Shown here piece after piece: positions 17,304 to 25,762 of a DNA stretch of 64,000 nt (within the stretch, counting starts at the first letter, position 1; each line of letters starts with the position of its first letter). Made by a program: the position numbers and the translations under genes. This DNA comes from Candidatus Scalindua japonica (lineage in GTDB: Bacteria; Planctomycetota; Brocadiia; Brocadiales; Scalinduaceae). The notes under the pieces are model-generated. The model made no database searches and was not told the origin of the DNA. It saw nothing but the letters and a program-made list of their open reading frames with translations. The stretch covers positions 1 through 64,000 of the forward strand of contig NZ_BAOS01000003.1 in the NCBI RefSeq assembly GCF_002443295.1, given 5' to 3'.

Positions 17304-19130
17304 CTATTTTGATACACCATGTGCAGCTATTCTATTACGTTTGCGGTCAGTTTCCTTCAACAGCTTTTTCCTGATACGAAAGGTTTTGGGGGTAATCTCT
17401 ATCAGCTCATCATCTTCTATGTACTCAAGTGCCATTTCAAGAGTCAACTCCCTTGGAGGAGACAGCTTAATGGACTTGTCCGCTGTTGCAGACCTCATAT
17501 TTGTCGCTTTTTTTGCACGGCATACATTTACCGCTATATCTTTCTGGTCACAATGTTCACCAACTACCATACCTTCATAAACTTTGTCACCCGGTTTGAC
17601 AAACATGACACCTCGGTCGCGTAACCCATCAAGGGCATATGCCATCACATCACCGTTTGACATTGATGCTATAACACCTACAGGTCTGTGTGGAATGGCA
17701 CCTTTAAAATACTCGTATTCATGGAAATTATGGTACATGATTGCTGTCCCCTGGGTGGAGCTGAGCAGTCTTAATCTTAACCCTACCAGACCGCGTGATG
17801 GAAGCTTGAACTCAAAATGAATTCTTCCATTGCTCTCGCGCATATTCAACATCTCTCCCTTTCTTGCCCCAAGTAAAGAAATCACCTGACCGTCAAACTC
17901 TTTAGGGACGTCTATTACAAGAAACTCTATGGGTTCCGCTTTTTTTCCATTAATTTCTTTGTAAATAACTTTAGGTTTCGCGACCTGAAGCTCGTAGCCC
18001 TCTCTCCTCATACTCTCAATCAATACAGACAGGTGCAGCAAACCTCTTCCTGATACGTGAAACGAGTCTCTCGATTTATCATCATGCACTTTCAATGAAA
18101 CGTTAGAACGTAATTCCCTGTATAATCTCTCCCTCAAATTACGGCTTGTCACATATTTTCCATCTTGTCCCGCAAAAGGTGAATCATTTACAGAGAACAA
18201 CATGGACAATGTAGGCTCGTCAATATTTATAACAGGAAGCGGTTTTGGGTTACTGACATCCGCCAGAGTATCACCGATCTCAATGTTCTCTATTCCGGTA
18301 ATTGCTACAATGTCTCCGGCAATCGCCTCCTTTATGCTTTTGCGTTCAAGACCGGCAAATGAATAGATCTCCGAAATTCTTTCATTACATTTCTCTCCAT
18401 TTCTCTTGAGCCAAGCGACATTGCTGCCTGCACGCACACATCCGTTTACAATCTTTCCTATTCCAATCCTGCCAACGTAATCATTGTAATCCTGTGCCTG
18501 TATAAGCATTTGAAACCGTTCATCAGGGTTTGTCGTTGGTGGGGGGATGTGTTCTACTATGGCGTCGAGGAGTGGAGTTAATACTTTGCTCTCCTCATCC
18601 ACTTCGCGCTTCGCGTATCCATCTCTGGCGCTTGCGTAAACTACCGGAAAGTCTAATTGCTCGTCATCAGCATTCAAGTCTACAAACAGGTCGAATACTT
18701 CGTTCAGGACGTCGTTTGGCCTCGCTTCAGGCCTGTCTATCTTATTGATAACAACGATAGGTTTGAGGTGATAGCCCAAAGCCTTCTGCAATACGTATCT
18801 TGTCTGAGGCATGGGGCCTTCATACGCGTCAACCAGCAGCAACACACCTTCAGCCATCTTTAAAGTGCGCTCTACTTCACCTCCAAAATCCGTATGGCCG
18901 GGAGTGTCTATTATGTTTAATTTGATATTTTTGTATTGGACAGAGAAGTTTTTCGCGACAATAGTTATCCCTCGCTCTTTCTCCTGATCGTTAGAGTCCA
19001 TTACACGTTCTGCAACCTGCTGATTTGCGCGGAATACACCGGTCTGCTTCAACATCTGGTCTACTAACGTTGTTTTGCCATGGTCTACATGGGCGATTAT
19101 AGCTATGTTTCTTATATTATTTATTTCCAC
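17304..19130 (-). CDS. typA: Ribosome-associated GTPase TypA/BipA
   Basis: It encodes 608 residues, the normal family length. G1 is AHVDHGKTTL at about residues 13-22, G2/switch is ERGITI, G3 is DTPGHTDFGGEVE and G4 is NKIDRPEA. EF-G-like domains II, III and V and the BipA-specific C-terminal domain follow. It is a translational GTPase that binds the 70S ribosome and supports growth in stress or cold and 50S assembly. It appears to be the first gene of the minus-strand unit leading into birA-oadG-oadA-oadB. The 520-base spacer upstream is where its promoter would lie. Confidence 0.97.
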   Translation of the reverse strand: MEINNIRNIAIIAHVDHGKTTLVDQMLKQTGVFRANQQVAERVMDSNDQEKERGITIVAKNFSVQYKNIKLNIIDTPGHTDFGGEVERTLKMAEGVLLLVDAYEGPMPQTRYVLQKALGYHLKPIVVINKIDRPEARPNDVLNEVFDLFVDLNADDEQLDFPVVYASARDGYAKREVDEESKVLTPLLDAIVEHIPPPTTNPDERFQMLIQAQDYNDYVGRIGIGKIVNGCVRAGSNVAWLKRNGEKCNERISEIYSFAGLERKSIKEAIAGDIVAITGIENIEIGDTLADVSNPKPLPVINIDEPTLSMLFSVNDSPFAGQDGKYVTSRNLRERLYRELRSNVSLKVHDDKSRDSFHVSGRGLLHLSVLIESMRREGYELQVAKPKVIYKEINGKKAEPIEFLVIDVPKEFDGQVISLLGARKGEMLNMRESNGRIHFEFKLPSRGLVGLRLRLLSSTQGTAIMYHNFHEYEYFKGAIPHRPVGVIASMSNGDVMAYALDGLRDRGVMFVKPGDKVYEGMVVGEHCDQKDIAVNVCRAKKATNMRSATADKSIKLSPPRELTLEMALEYIEDDELIEITPKTFRIRKKLLKETDRKRNRIAAHGVSK

Positions 19131-19653
19131 AATTACTTCCTGTTTGTATGAGTTGATTCAATGCTGACTTTTGCAGCACTTGAATTAATAAAAGGTAAAA
19201 TATCACTGTTAAGCGTGCATATATTATCAGCGCAAAGATCCCGACAAAAAATGAATTCGTGATAATTCGTATCTGTTTTTCTCTTGCAATATCAACTTTG
19301 CGTTCTTTGCGGTGAAATAATTACGATACTGTTTCTCGTAAACTGCACTTTCCGTATGCAGTAGAAGAGAAATAAGAATTTCCAGAATTTAAATTCCTTA
19401 TTATATAGATAATTTCTTAATATAACAGTAAAAAATATCATTAGTGCATTGTATGGTGTTTACATCATCTGTCATTCCCGTATTCCCTTAGTTGTGGAAA
19501 TCCCGGATGTGCAGATCTATAGAAGCCGGAATTGTAGAGGAAACATGCGTCATTGGAGTGCCTGTTAAAAAGTCATAAGTTGATATTTTATATTGATATA
19601 AACAAAGCAAATAATATAATTAAAAAACATTTAGCATAAAAAAGTACTTATTA
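19131..19653. other. Non-coding spacer upstream of typA
   Basis: I see no convincing gene here. It contains a fragment near 19468-19560 (gTCATTCCCG...CGGAATTG...) that resembles the degenerate 'TCATTCCCG' style dispersed repeats of the MITE interior. The typA promoter should be in the part nearest 19131. Confidence 0.5.
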
Positions 19654-20010
19654 TTGGTTATTAAAAAACTGACTGAAGAAGATTATGAAAAACTTGCGCG
19701 AATAGTGGATGGATTGAACGAAACTGAAGTGCTTGAAATAATGAAAGTCCTACCCAATGCTTTATCTGCAAAAGTAATCTCTGCATTGCCACCAAATCTT
19801 GTAGCAACTCTTTTGATTCAATTACCATCAGACTTGCTTGAAAAGATTATTGGTGATCTGGCTATTTCATATTATATTCCATGTTTCCGGATTATTAAGT
19901 TTGCCGTTTTAATAGAAAGAATAAATTTCAGTTTGTTTATTTTGTTGATTTATATTTTATTTCATATCGGAATATCTGAGACGGCAGTACTCCACTCACT
20001 AACTCATTGA
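19654..20010 (+). CDS. Small hypothetical protein with MgtE-N-like helical repeats
   Basis: The frame gives 118 residues from TTG 19654, with no clear RBS. Residues about 5-68 contain alternating helices of the style LNETEVLEIMKVLPNALS...LPPNLVATLLIQLPSDLLEKI. This recalls the repeated LPPE helices of the MgtE N-terminal or FliG-like superhelix. The remaining 50 residues are hydrophobic and unlike that fold, so the gene may be a truncated fragment running into unrelated sequence. The 3' end overlaps the convergent small gene at 19999. Treated as doubtful. Confidence 0.35.
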   Translation: MVIKKLTEEDYEKLARIVDGLNETEVLEIMKVLPNALSAKVISALPPNLVATLLIQLPSDLLEKIIGDLAISYYIPCFRIIKFAVLIERINFSLFILLIYILFHIGISETAVLHSLTH

Positions 20011-20349
20011 ATGGTTTTGTTGTGTTACTTCAAGAGTTGTTTCAAATGATTTTGAAATATTTTCTGTCTTTACAAATGATCCGATTTTTTCTAGTTTCTT
20101 CATTCTCTCTGTTTGTCTGATCATTACCGTTTTTATATCGGCATATTCAGCGTGAAATTTGTCTTGTTGTTTCTGTACTGTTTTTAACTCATCTTCAAGA
20201 TTTAAAATCGTCTCGTTCGTGTGGAGAAGCATCGCCTTCAAGGTTTCTAACGATGCTCCAGGATTTTCTGATTTGTTTAGTTCATCAGAATTACTCCTGG
20301 TACAAATAATAAAAATTGACAAAATACAAATGGTGAGAATATTCTTCAT
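19999..20349 (-). CDS. Small secreted coiled-coil protein, possible lipoprotein
   Basis: It encodes 116 residues. An N-terminal hydrophobic signal (MKNILTICILSIFIICTRSN) includes a Cys that could act as a loose lipobox. About 90 residues with heptad-like spacing and no other Cys follow (LEDELKTVQKQQDKFHAEYA). Only a coiled coil can be inferred. It is the downstream gene of a pair with the 97-residue coiled-coil gene at 20414-20704, 64 bases apart on the same strand. Function unknown. Confidence 0.6.
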   Translation of the reverse strand: MKNILTICILSIFIICTRSNSDELNKSENPGASLETLKAMLLHTNETILNLEDELKTVQKQQDKFHAEYADIKTVMIRQTERMKKLEKIGSFVKTENISKSFETTLEVTQQNHSMS

Positions 20350-20413
20350 TAAATTTTTCTTCTGAGTAGATTTCGTAAATTATTGCAAATAAATATCATC
20401 GAATAATATGCTA

Positions 20414-20704
20414 CTAATCCTTGAATTTAGACATAACTGCTTCAGTGTAACTGATCATATCATCAAAAATACTATCTACACCATCTCTCAGGCCTTCCCA
20501 AACACTTTCATGAGCCTGCTCTAACTCTTCATGTTTTTTTCTGGCAAGTTTCTGTTTGGTCTTCAGTCGCTCAATATGGTCAATAATTTCTACTTTATCA
20601 TCAATTGTGGCCTTCTCAACCTGGACTTCCAATTCCTCTATTTTTCGGTCCCATTCTCTTAATTCTTCATCTAATTTACGAATATAATCTTTTCTTGCAC
20701 TCAT
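20414..20704 (-). CDS. Small cytosolic coiled-coil protein
   Basis: It encodes 96 residues from the second of two adjacent ATGs (20704). The AGGAGG box lies six to seven bases before this ATG and only four before the first. It is almost entirely helical with Glu/Lys heptads (LDEELREWDRKIEELEVQ). The C-terminus is VWEGLRDGVDSIFDDMISY, reminiscent of small coiled-coil stress proteins of environmental bacteria. There is no signal peptide or cysteine. The strong RBS suggests high expression. Confidence 0.75.
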   Translation of the reverse strand: MSARKDYIRKLDEELREWDRKIEELEVQVEKATIDDKVEIIDHIERLKTKQKLARKKHEELEQAHESVWEGLRDGVDSIFDDMISYTEAVMSKFKD

Positions 20705-20844
20705 CATAAACCTCCTTCACCCTTTATCTATTATCTGGAAATAAAGTAAAACTTTAAAACCTCCTTCAGTTATGATAAATGTAATAAAAATGAAAGGCAA
20801 GATAAATTATTCAGGTGTTAATATTGAGAGTTTGTTATACATGC

Positions 20845-20985
20845 GTTAGAAAGCTGACATTTGAAGATATTTTTTGGCATTTGGTGTAATTGATATATAC
20901 CAAGCAAGTTACACAAAATATGACTATGCATTTCAGGGAAAAGGTGTTAGAAAGCTGACGAATGGCTTTTTTTGTTAGTTTTCGT
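20845..20985 (+). promoter_or_regulatory. Repeated GTTAGAAAGCTGAC element upstream of a PEP-CTERM fragment
   Basis: GTTAGAAAGCTGAC occurs exactly at 20845-20858 and 20946-20959. The second copy is followed by a GTTAGTTTTCG partner in opposite sense near 20974. A related arrangement (GTTAAAAAACTTAC, GTTAGTTTTTTAAC, GTTAAAAAACTAAC) lies at 25535-25660, before the PEP-CTERM gene at 25888. A shared regulatory or recombination role is inferred. Confidence 0.45.
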
Positions 20986-21202
20986 GTTATTACATAAGTT
21001 TCTGAATATTAATGAATTAAATAAGTTTATGCTTAATTATCATAACTGGAGTGTTAATTGCAGATTAATATACAATGTAAATCCTTTTACCATTCAGTCT
21101 GTACCCGAACCCTCCCCTGGGATACTCTTAGGTCTTGCTCTCGCAGGGTTGGTGGGAGTTGGTGTAGTGAGAAAAATTAAAAAGAAAGGAGTGGGTTATT
21201 AA
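20972..21202 (+). pseudogene. Detached PEP-CTERM sorting signal (gene fragment)
   Basis: The last 32 residues (about 21107-21202) are a complete sorting module: VPEPSP, then a hydrophobic helix GILLGLALAGLVGVGVV, then the basic tail RKIKKK. The 43 residues before it have no signal peptide or recognisable domain and begin at a TTG without RBS. It is best read as the 3' end of a PEP-CTERM gene whose body has been lost. The tail closely resembles those of the PEP-CTERM proteins at 24052-24705 and 25888-26517. Confidence 0.7.
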
Positions 21203-21227
21203 AAAAGAGGAAAAAGAAGAAAGTAAG

Positions 21228-21320
21228 TTGTTAGCGGTGCATGGAATGCACCCTACTTCCCACCAGAAACATTCTACATCCGGAAACAAAAATCGTAGGG
21301 TGCGTTTTACGCACCAGAAC
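21228..21320. repeat. Dispersed palindrome block shared with the MITE interior
   Basis: GGTGCATGGAATGCACCCTAC, the spacer AACATTCTACATCCGGAAA and GTAGGGTGCGTTTTACGCACC match, in shuffled order, the repeats at 10118-10278. About 60 bases (from CCCACC through the second palindrome) are nearly identical to 10134-10190. It sits between the PEP-CTERM fragment and the HigB gene. Confidence 0.9.
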
Positions 21321-21370
21321 CACTTCTATATTTTGCTTGTTGCGTGTAGCGCAATGTGCTACTATCAAAC

Positions 21371-21649
21371 ATGATTAAATCATTGAAACATAATGGTCTT
21401 AAGAAATTCTATGAATCCGGCAATAAAGCAGGGATTAAGAACAACCATAACAATAAACTACGAATACAATTAACCGCGTTAAATACAGCGATTTTTATTG
21501 AGGATGTGGACTTGCCAGGTTTTAGACTTCACTCGTTAAAGGGTAAGAGAAAAGGGCTCTGGGCAATAGATATCAGTAAAAACTGGAGAATAGTATTTAG
21601 ATTTGACGAAGGCAGCGTTTATGTTGTCGATTATGAGGACTATCACTAA
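21371..21649 (+). CDS. higB: HigB-type toxin (RelE/ParE superfamily mRNA interferase)
   Basis: It encodes 92 residues from ATG 21371; an upstream GTG adds only five. Typical RelE-fold segments are present: GLKKFYESGNKAGI, LPGFRLHSLKGKRKGLWAIDI, NWRIVFRF and VYVVDYEDYH. The conserved basic and aromatic residues of HigB match the reverse toxin-antitoxin order. By family it is a ribosome-dependent endoribonuclease. It overlaps the antitoxin start by TAATG, so the two are translated together. Confidence 0.93.
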   Translation: MIKSLKHNGLKKFYESGNKAGIKNNHNNKLRIQLTALNTAIFIEDVDLPGFRLHSLKGKRKGLWAIDISKNWRIVFRFDEGSVYVVDYEDYH

Positions 21650-21939
21650 TGAACATGTTTAATCCACCCCACCCAGGTGCATTTATCAAAGAGGTTTTTC
21701 TCGAACCGTATGGTATTAGTTATCGAACTGTTGCTGCAAAGTTAAAGGTGTCTCCATCAACCTTTCAGCGTTTGATTAAACAACAAAGCAATATTACACC
21801 GGAAATGGCTTTACGCCTATCCAAGACATTAGGGCGCTCACCAGAAAGTTGGTTAATTATGCAAGACAATTATAATTTATGGCAGGCCAAACAATATTTA
21901 AATATTGATGAAGTAGAAAAATTGGCCATACCTGTCTGA
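21649..21939 (+). CDS. higA: HigA-type antitoxin (XRE family)
   Basis: It encodes 96 residues. PPHPGAFIKEVFLEPYGIS is the characteristic HigA N-terminus. A helix-turn-helix follows (VAAKLKVSPSTFQRLIKQQ), then ITPEMALRLSKTLGRSPESW. It neutralises HigB by binding it and, by family, represses its own operon. It overlaps higB by one base. The pair sits among repeats and decayed genes, consistent with accessory DNA. Confidence 0.95.
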   Translation: MNMFNPPHPGAFIKEVFLEPYGISYRTVAAKLKVSPSTFQRLIKQQSNITPEMALRLSKTLGRSPESWLIMQDNYNLWQAKQYLNIDEVEKLAIPV

Positions 21940-22093
21940 CGAGCGCATGAAGCCAACCTGCAGATGTATGTGTGATTTAATATATTTATTGAGGCTGCCG
22001 CTTGGCGTGTTGAAATCCATTAGTTGATTAAAAAAAAGGGGGGGGTATCCGCCAAAAAGCGGCGGCCAATCCCTGGGATGAGGAGGAATTAAA

Positions 22094-22192
22094 ATGCCAG
22101 CTATTTCGATTATTTTCTGTATTCTGATACGCTTGTTTTATAAGGATGCCGATAAGCATGATAAGTCACACATTCACTCTGAATATCAATGA
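22094..22192 (+). pseudogene. Truncated DUF4160 protein
   Basis: A perfect RBS (GAGGAGG) precedes ATG 22094. The 32 codons read MPAISIIFCILIRLFYKDAD...HIHSEYQ and then stop. This matches the start of DUF4160 proteins ('MPxIS.f.GI.IRmyy.D...PHfH.eY'), which normally continue for 50 or more residues. The break falls right after the His-x-His segment. Confidence 0.75.
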
Positions 22193-22194
22193 AA

Positions 22195-22308
22195 ATGTGA
22201 GAAGTTAAACCGGATGAAAACTACAAACGTAAAATCATTACTGATGATGGGGTGTGAAACCTCACTGAAAACGTGCCGAATCTATTCTGTCAGGAGTGTT
22301 CTGATTAA
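22195..22308 (+). pseudogene. Decayed DUF2442 partner
   Basis: Reading from ATG 22195, after an immediate stop, the frame gives EVKPDENYKRKIITDDGV and then another stop. This resembles the N-terminus of DUF2442 ('V.p..nY.L.i.FddGe'). In other genomes DUF4160 and DUF2442 genes are often adjacent, which supports reading the two remnants as one deleted pair. The last in-frame stop abuts the next gene. Confidence 0.55.
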
Positions 22309-22743
22309 ATGAGTAAGAGCTTATTATATCGTTTGTTCGGTCTTCGTAAAGTACCAGCCAGAGCCAGAGAGCGACTTGAAAATGAAGGTATTGTATTCGA
22401 TGAAGAAGGTACAAGTTGTGCATTATATTACAAAAATTTCCGGTGTTCGCATAAATATTCTGGTCGAGGATGGGAAAGTCTGGCTGTTGGTAGCCTTGTG
22501 ATAACCCGGCGCTCTTTCTACATTCAATTTCCCTATATGATTCTATGTGACAAACCTGTTGAGGATGTTGTTAAATATCTTGAGTTAGAACTTAAAGGGC
22601 CTGATAAATTAGTAATGAAGTTTGAGGTTGAAAAGATCTTCGAACCATCAACTGGAAGTTTAACCTGTTATTGGCGTACCGATAACGCTTCTGCAATATT
22701 TAACCACATTTGTGATTTACAAGCGAACCATGCGGGGTGTTAA
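22309..22743 (+). CDS. Hypothetical protein, PH-like fold suspected
   Basis: It encodes 144 residues starting MSKSLLYRLFGLRKVPARAR. The rest alternates short beta strands (GSLVITRRSFYIQF, LVMKFEVEKIF, GSLTCYWRTD) and ends with a helix, the layout of a bacterial PH-like domain. The opening 'LFYRLFGLxKxPA' with 'LExEGI' is familiar from uncharacterised proteins in diverse bacteria; I do not know a function. There is no signal peptide or membrane segment. It lies 370 bases after higA and directly after the DUF2442 remnant. Confidence 0.7.
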   Translation: MSKSLLYRLFGLRKVPARARERLENEGIVFDEEGTSCALYYKNFRCSHKYSGRGWESLAVGSLVITRRSFYIQFPYMILCDKPVEDVVKYLELELKGPDKLVMKFEVEKIFEPSTGSLTCYWRTDNASAIFNHICDLQANHAGC

Positions 22744-22971
22744 ACTGAATAAATGATAGCGTTAAGGAGGGGGGGGATAAATGTACTTAAAGAAGCGTGC
22801 GGCTTATTAAATATGGCCTTTCTGCATATTACACGCAAAACACACAAATGCCATAAGAGTGAATTTCTCTTTAGATTTTTGTGAGATAGTAAGTGTTGGT
22901 TACATATTGTAAACGATCAGATTTTGACAAGTAGCATACTACCATATTATTTTTAATAAGGAGGCTTTGTG

Positions 22972-23907
22972 ATGAAAATGAAATTATTTGTTGCAACTAT
23001 TTTTATAGTATTGATGTTTTTAGAAAGTACCGTTTCTGCGCAATACACGATTGTCATTGATGAAATCGATGTTCCACCGCACGTAGTACAAAAGGTAGCT
23101 GAAGATAAAAACTGTTCAACAAGTGATGATTTTGCCAGTATTACGGGAAGTGAATATCTTGATACGGCAAAAAAGCTTGGTGAACACCTCAGCATAGACA
23201 AAACAACAATTAATGTAGATATAAAAGGTCTTTTCGCTGCCGAGACGGTAAGCCAGGACAACAAAATTACCATGGTATTTAATGGTAAATTCAATATGAT
23301 CATGTGGGATATGAAGAAAGTTATTCAAATGACACCGGCAGAGATTGAAGGCATGGCTAAACAGGCTGAAAATATGATGGGTCAAATGCAGAAAAACATG
23401 CCGGATATCAGCAAATTACTGGATGGCGCAAACCTGACGCCGGAACAGAAAGCAGCAGCCATGCAGGCAATGCCTGGTATGTTCAATAATAAAAATGTGC
23501 CAGAACCTGAATCGGCTGTTAAAGCAACCGATAAAACAAGGACTATTACAGGTATGCCGGCAACATTGTACTTGATTAAAGATGGCAATACTACGAAGGG
23601 TATATGGGCTTCAGATGTTGACAAAAGACTTGCCGATAAATACGAGGAGGTCGGAAAGAGTTTTGATGCTATGACCCCAATGAAAAAAGAGAAGAAAAAA
23701 GAGTGGGAACTTCTTCCGGGAAAGTATCCCCTGGAAACAGTAGAAGTTAATGATGGCGGTTATAGAGGTCCGAAAGTTGGTTTACGCATGACTAAAGAGA
23801 TCAGAAGAGGTAATCCTCCTGAAAAGGCTTATTACGTACCTGGCAGTGAAGACGGTTTTCAAGTAGGCGGCACGGAACTCTTGATGAGTGGTTTTATGAA
23901 GAGATAA
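22972..23907 (+). CDS. Secreted protein of unknown function
   Basis: It encodes 311 residues. ATG 22972 lies seven bases after AGGAGG; the codon before it is a GTG. A clear Sec signal peptide ends VSAQ near residue 23. The mature part starts with a beta-rich region (YTIVIDEIDVPPHVVQKV), followed by a Met/Gln-rich amphipathic stretch (ENMMGQMQKNMPDISKLL and TPEQKAAAMQAMPGM). A beta-rich C-terminal half follows (TRTITGMPATLYLIKDGNTT). This layout resembles periplasmic DUF4412-like proteins, but I would not assign it firmly. It is a single gene. Confidence 0.75.
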   Translation: MKMKLFVATIFIVLMFLESTVSAQYTIVIDEIDVPPHVVQKVAEDKNCSTSDDFASITGSEYLDTAKKLGEHLSIDKTTINVDIKGLFAAETVSQDNKITMVFNGKFNMIMWDMKKVIQMTPAEIEGMAKQAENMMGQMQKNMPDISKLLDGANLTPEQKAAAMQAMPGMFNNKNVPEPESAVKATDKTRTITGMPATLYLIKDGNTTKGIWASDVDKRLADKYEEVGKSFDAMTPMKKEKKKEWELLPGKYPLETVEVNDGGYRGPKVGLRMTKEIRRGNPPEKAYYVPGSEDGFQVGGTELLMSGFMKR

Positions 23908-24051
23908 GGTTTGTTCTGTTGTATCAATTAAATACTTCATAACCTTGCTTCTGGACGTGTAGAAAGATGAAGATCGGCATAACAAACACCTACATCCACA
24001 TAGTAATGATAAATGTAGGTGCTTGTATAATGAGACTATATGTGCATATTA

Positions 24052-24705
24052 TTAACAGCTATTAACAACCTTCTTCTGTTTAATCTTTCTCACTGCCCCT
24101 GCTCCTACTATCCCTGATAGGCTGATACCAATGAGTAGACTGAGTGAAGGCTCTGGGACTTGTGAGCTTCCTCTCCCGTACACAGAAAAATGGGAAAGGC
24201 CGTTTCCATTGCCAACCATTGACGATGTCCAGAATCCACTCGTTGCTGACGTTGGTATGAGGTAAAGATTAAAAGATGTTGCTTGTTTGAGCGCTATCAT
24301 TAGATCAGAATAGCCGGTCACTAGGCTTGGGGTCATCGAAAAAGTACCATTATTTACATTGCCTCCTCCAGTAACAGATAGTCCTATATCCGTGTCCGTG
24401 TTCGTGGTCTGGTTTCCATTCTGATTGGTATTTACTTTTTGTAAAAAATCCCAGTCATTAAACCCAAATGCGCTAGTTCCCCCGATATTGTTAACATTAG
24501 TATTTGATCCACTGTCATTGTCATCTTTGTCGTTGCCCGATTCTTGCAAAACAGCAGTAGCTAATGCATTATTATATAAACTGTCAGAACTAATGTCTTT
24601 CAAAAGATCTGCACTCGCGAATCGTAAACCAGAAAAAGTGAATAATGAAATAATAAATATACTTGCGTAACCAAATTTTTTTGACCCTGCTAGCAGTTTC
24701 TTCAT
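24052..24705 (-). CDS. PEP-CTERM exported protein, Asn/Thr-rich
   Basis: It encodes 217 residues. The N-terminal signal (about residues 12-32, ending RFASA) is followed by a low-complexity mature region rich in Asn, Asp, Gly and Thr (NQNGNQTTNTDTD). The C-terminus is a PEP-CTERM module: VPEPS, hydrophobic LSLLIGISLSGIVGAGAV and basic RKIKQKK. By family it is exported by Sec, processed by an exosortase and placed in the envelope or extracellular matrix. No exosortase gene lies in this window. A degraded copy of its N-terminal region is at 26815-26902. Confidence 0.88.
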   Translation of the reverse strand: MKKLLAGSKKFGYASIFIISLFTFSGLRFASADLLKDISSDSLYNNALATAVLQESGNDKDDNDSGSNTNVNNIGGTSAFGFNDWDFLQKVNTNQNGNQTTNTDTDIGLSVTGGGNVNNGTFSMTPSLVTGYSDLMIALKQATSFNLYLIPTSATSGFWTSSMVGNGNGLSHFSVYGRGSSQVPEPSLSLLIGISLSGIVGAGAVRKIKQKKVVNSC

Positions 24706-25368
24706 ATCTTATTCTCATACCTAAAGATTTTAAAAGTTAAACTGTAACAATTATTGCAAAATAACCATTAATTGTCAATAATAGTTGTTTATGATCTCAA
24801 GCATATTTTTTCTCCTCCTCGACTTTTTAGTAATGTCGGGTTCCGTATGATGTAAATTAGATATACCGCACAAATGACTGCTTCTCTATTTTATTATAAA
24901 CTTTTTCCAAACTCTTTAATAAATTACCTTTTTTGTTGCTTGCTTGTCACATGCCATAGCCGGGCAGTTAAACCTTAACTCACTCATGTAATACTAGGAA
25001 ACAATTGACACCATCTTTTGTAAGCCTTTGTTTATTGGATATTTAAAAAGTCAAGCAAATTTGTCGTAAGACCTTATTTATAGTCTTGATGTTGGGTACT
25101 CTCCTCGCTACTATACCACTATTAACTCGACGAACTACCAAAATGATATACCATCATTAGATGTATATGCATTTCATAAATTAGGTTTATTAAAACAGGG
25201 AAGTAAATAAATGGACTTTTCTTTGCTTCCCCATTAAATAGTAATCTGAATTTTTTTGAAGTGATTTGTGAATGGTTAAGGGCTTTGTTTCAAAATGTGG
25301 TTGCGTATCAGTTACAATGTCTGACCATAGAATATCTTTATTGCTAAAAGTAATAAGGTTAATTCACT

Positions 25369-25478
25369 ATTGAACAGGCTGTCCGAGAATAGGTATTTTT
25401 ACCAATTTGTGAGTCATAAGCTCTTTAGTATCAATACTAAATTTTTGCAATTTTGCATTCTCGGACAGCCTGTTCAAT
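25369..25478. repeat. Perfect 22-bp inverted repeat, 110 bp end to end
   Basis: ATTGAACAGGCTGTCCGAGA at 25369 onward is exactly mirrored by the segment ending at 25478 (arms 25369-25390 and 25457-25478). The loop is 66 bases, AT-rich and without a frame. The arms look like transposon ends, and the whole could be a small solo MITE. No flanking target duplication is evident. Confidence 0.9.
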
Positions 25479-25527
25479 ACGTCACACGATATCACGTTTC
25501 GGTTTTATAGGTAGGGCATAGTGCAAT

Positions 25528-25577
25528 GAAAAGCGTTAAAAAACTTACATTTGCTGTTAGTTTTTTAACGCTTTCGT
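25528..25577. repeat. Inverted repeat AAGCGTTAAAAAACT / AGTTTTTTAACGCTT
   Basis: Arms at about 25530-25545 and 25559-25575 pair over about 15 bases with a short loop. The core GTTAAAAAACT recurs at 25647, and a related sequence occurs upstream of the PEP-CTERM fragment at 20845-20985. It could be an operator, or a bidirectional terminator-like hairpin. Confidence 0.6.
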
Positions 25578-25747
25578 AAGTGTCTAAATTATTAGTGCTT
25601 GCATAATTACAGAGTGTATAATCTGTAGTTCGGATAAATTGGTTGTGTTAAAAAACTAACGAAATGTTTAATAACTAATTTATTTATAATTATTTTAAGA
25701 CCAAATATATCAAGCACTTAGATACTATATTATATAATTCCATTTTT

Positions 25748-25762
25748 TGGTACTAAACATGC
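25748..25762 (+). promoter_or_regulatory. Possible sigma-54 promoter of the PEP-CTERM gene
   Basis: TGGTACTAAACATGC has GG and GC separated by exactly ten bases and matches TGGCAC-N5-TTGC at eight of ten positions. It lies about 125 bases before ATG 25888. Sigma-54 control of PEP-CTERM genes is known in some bacteria; here it is only a pattern match. Confidence 0.35.

Noticed and set aside
22782-22811. Nine-codon frame after a purine-rich box
   Set aside because: Too short and without any supporting similarity.
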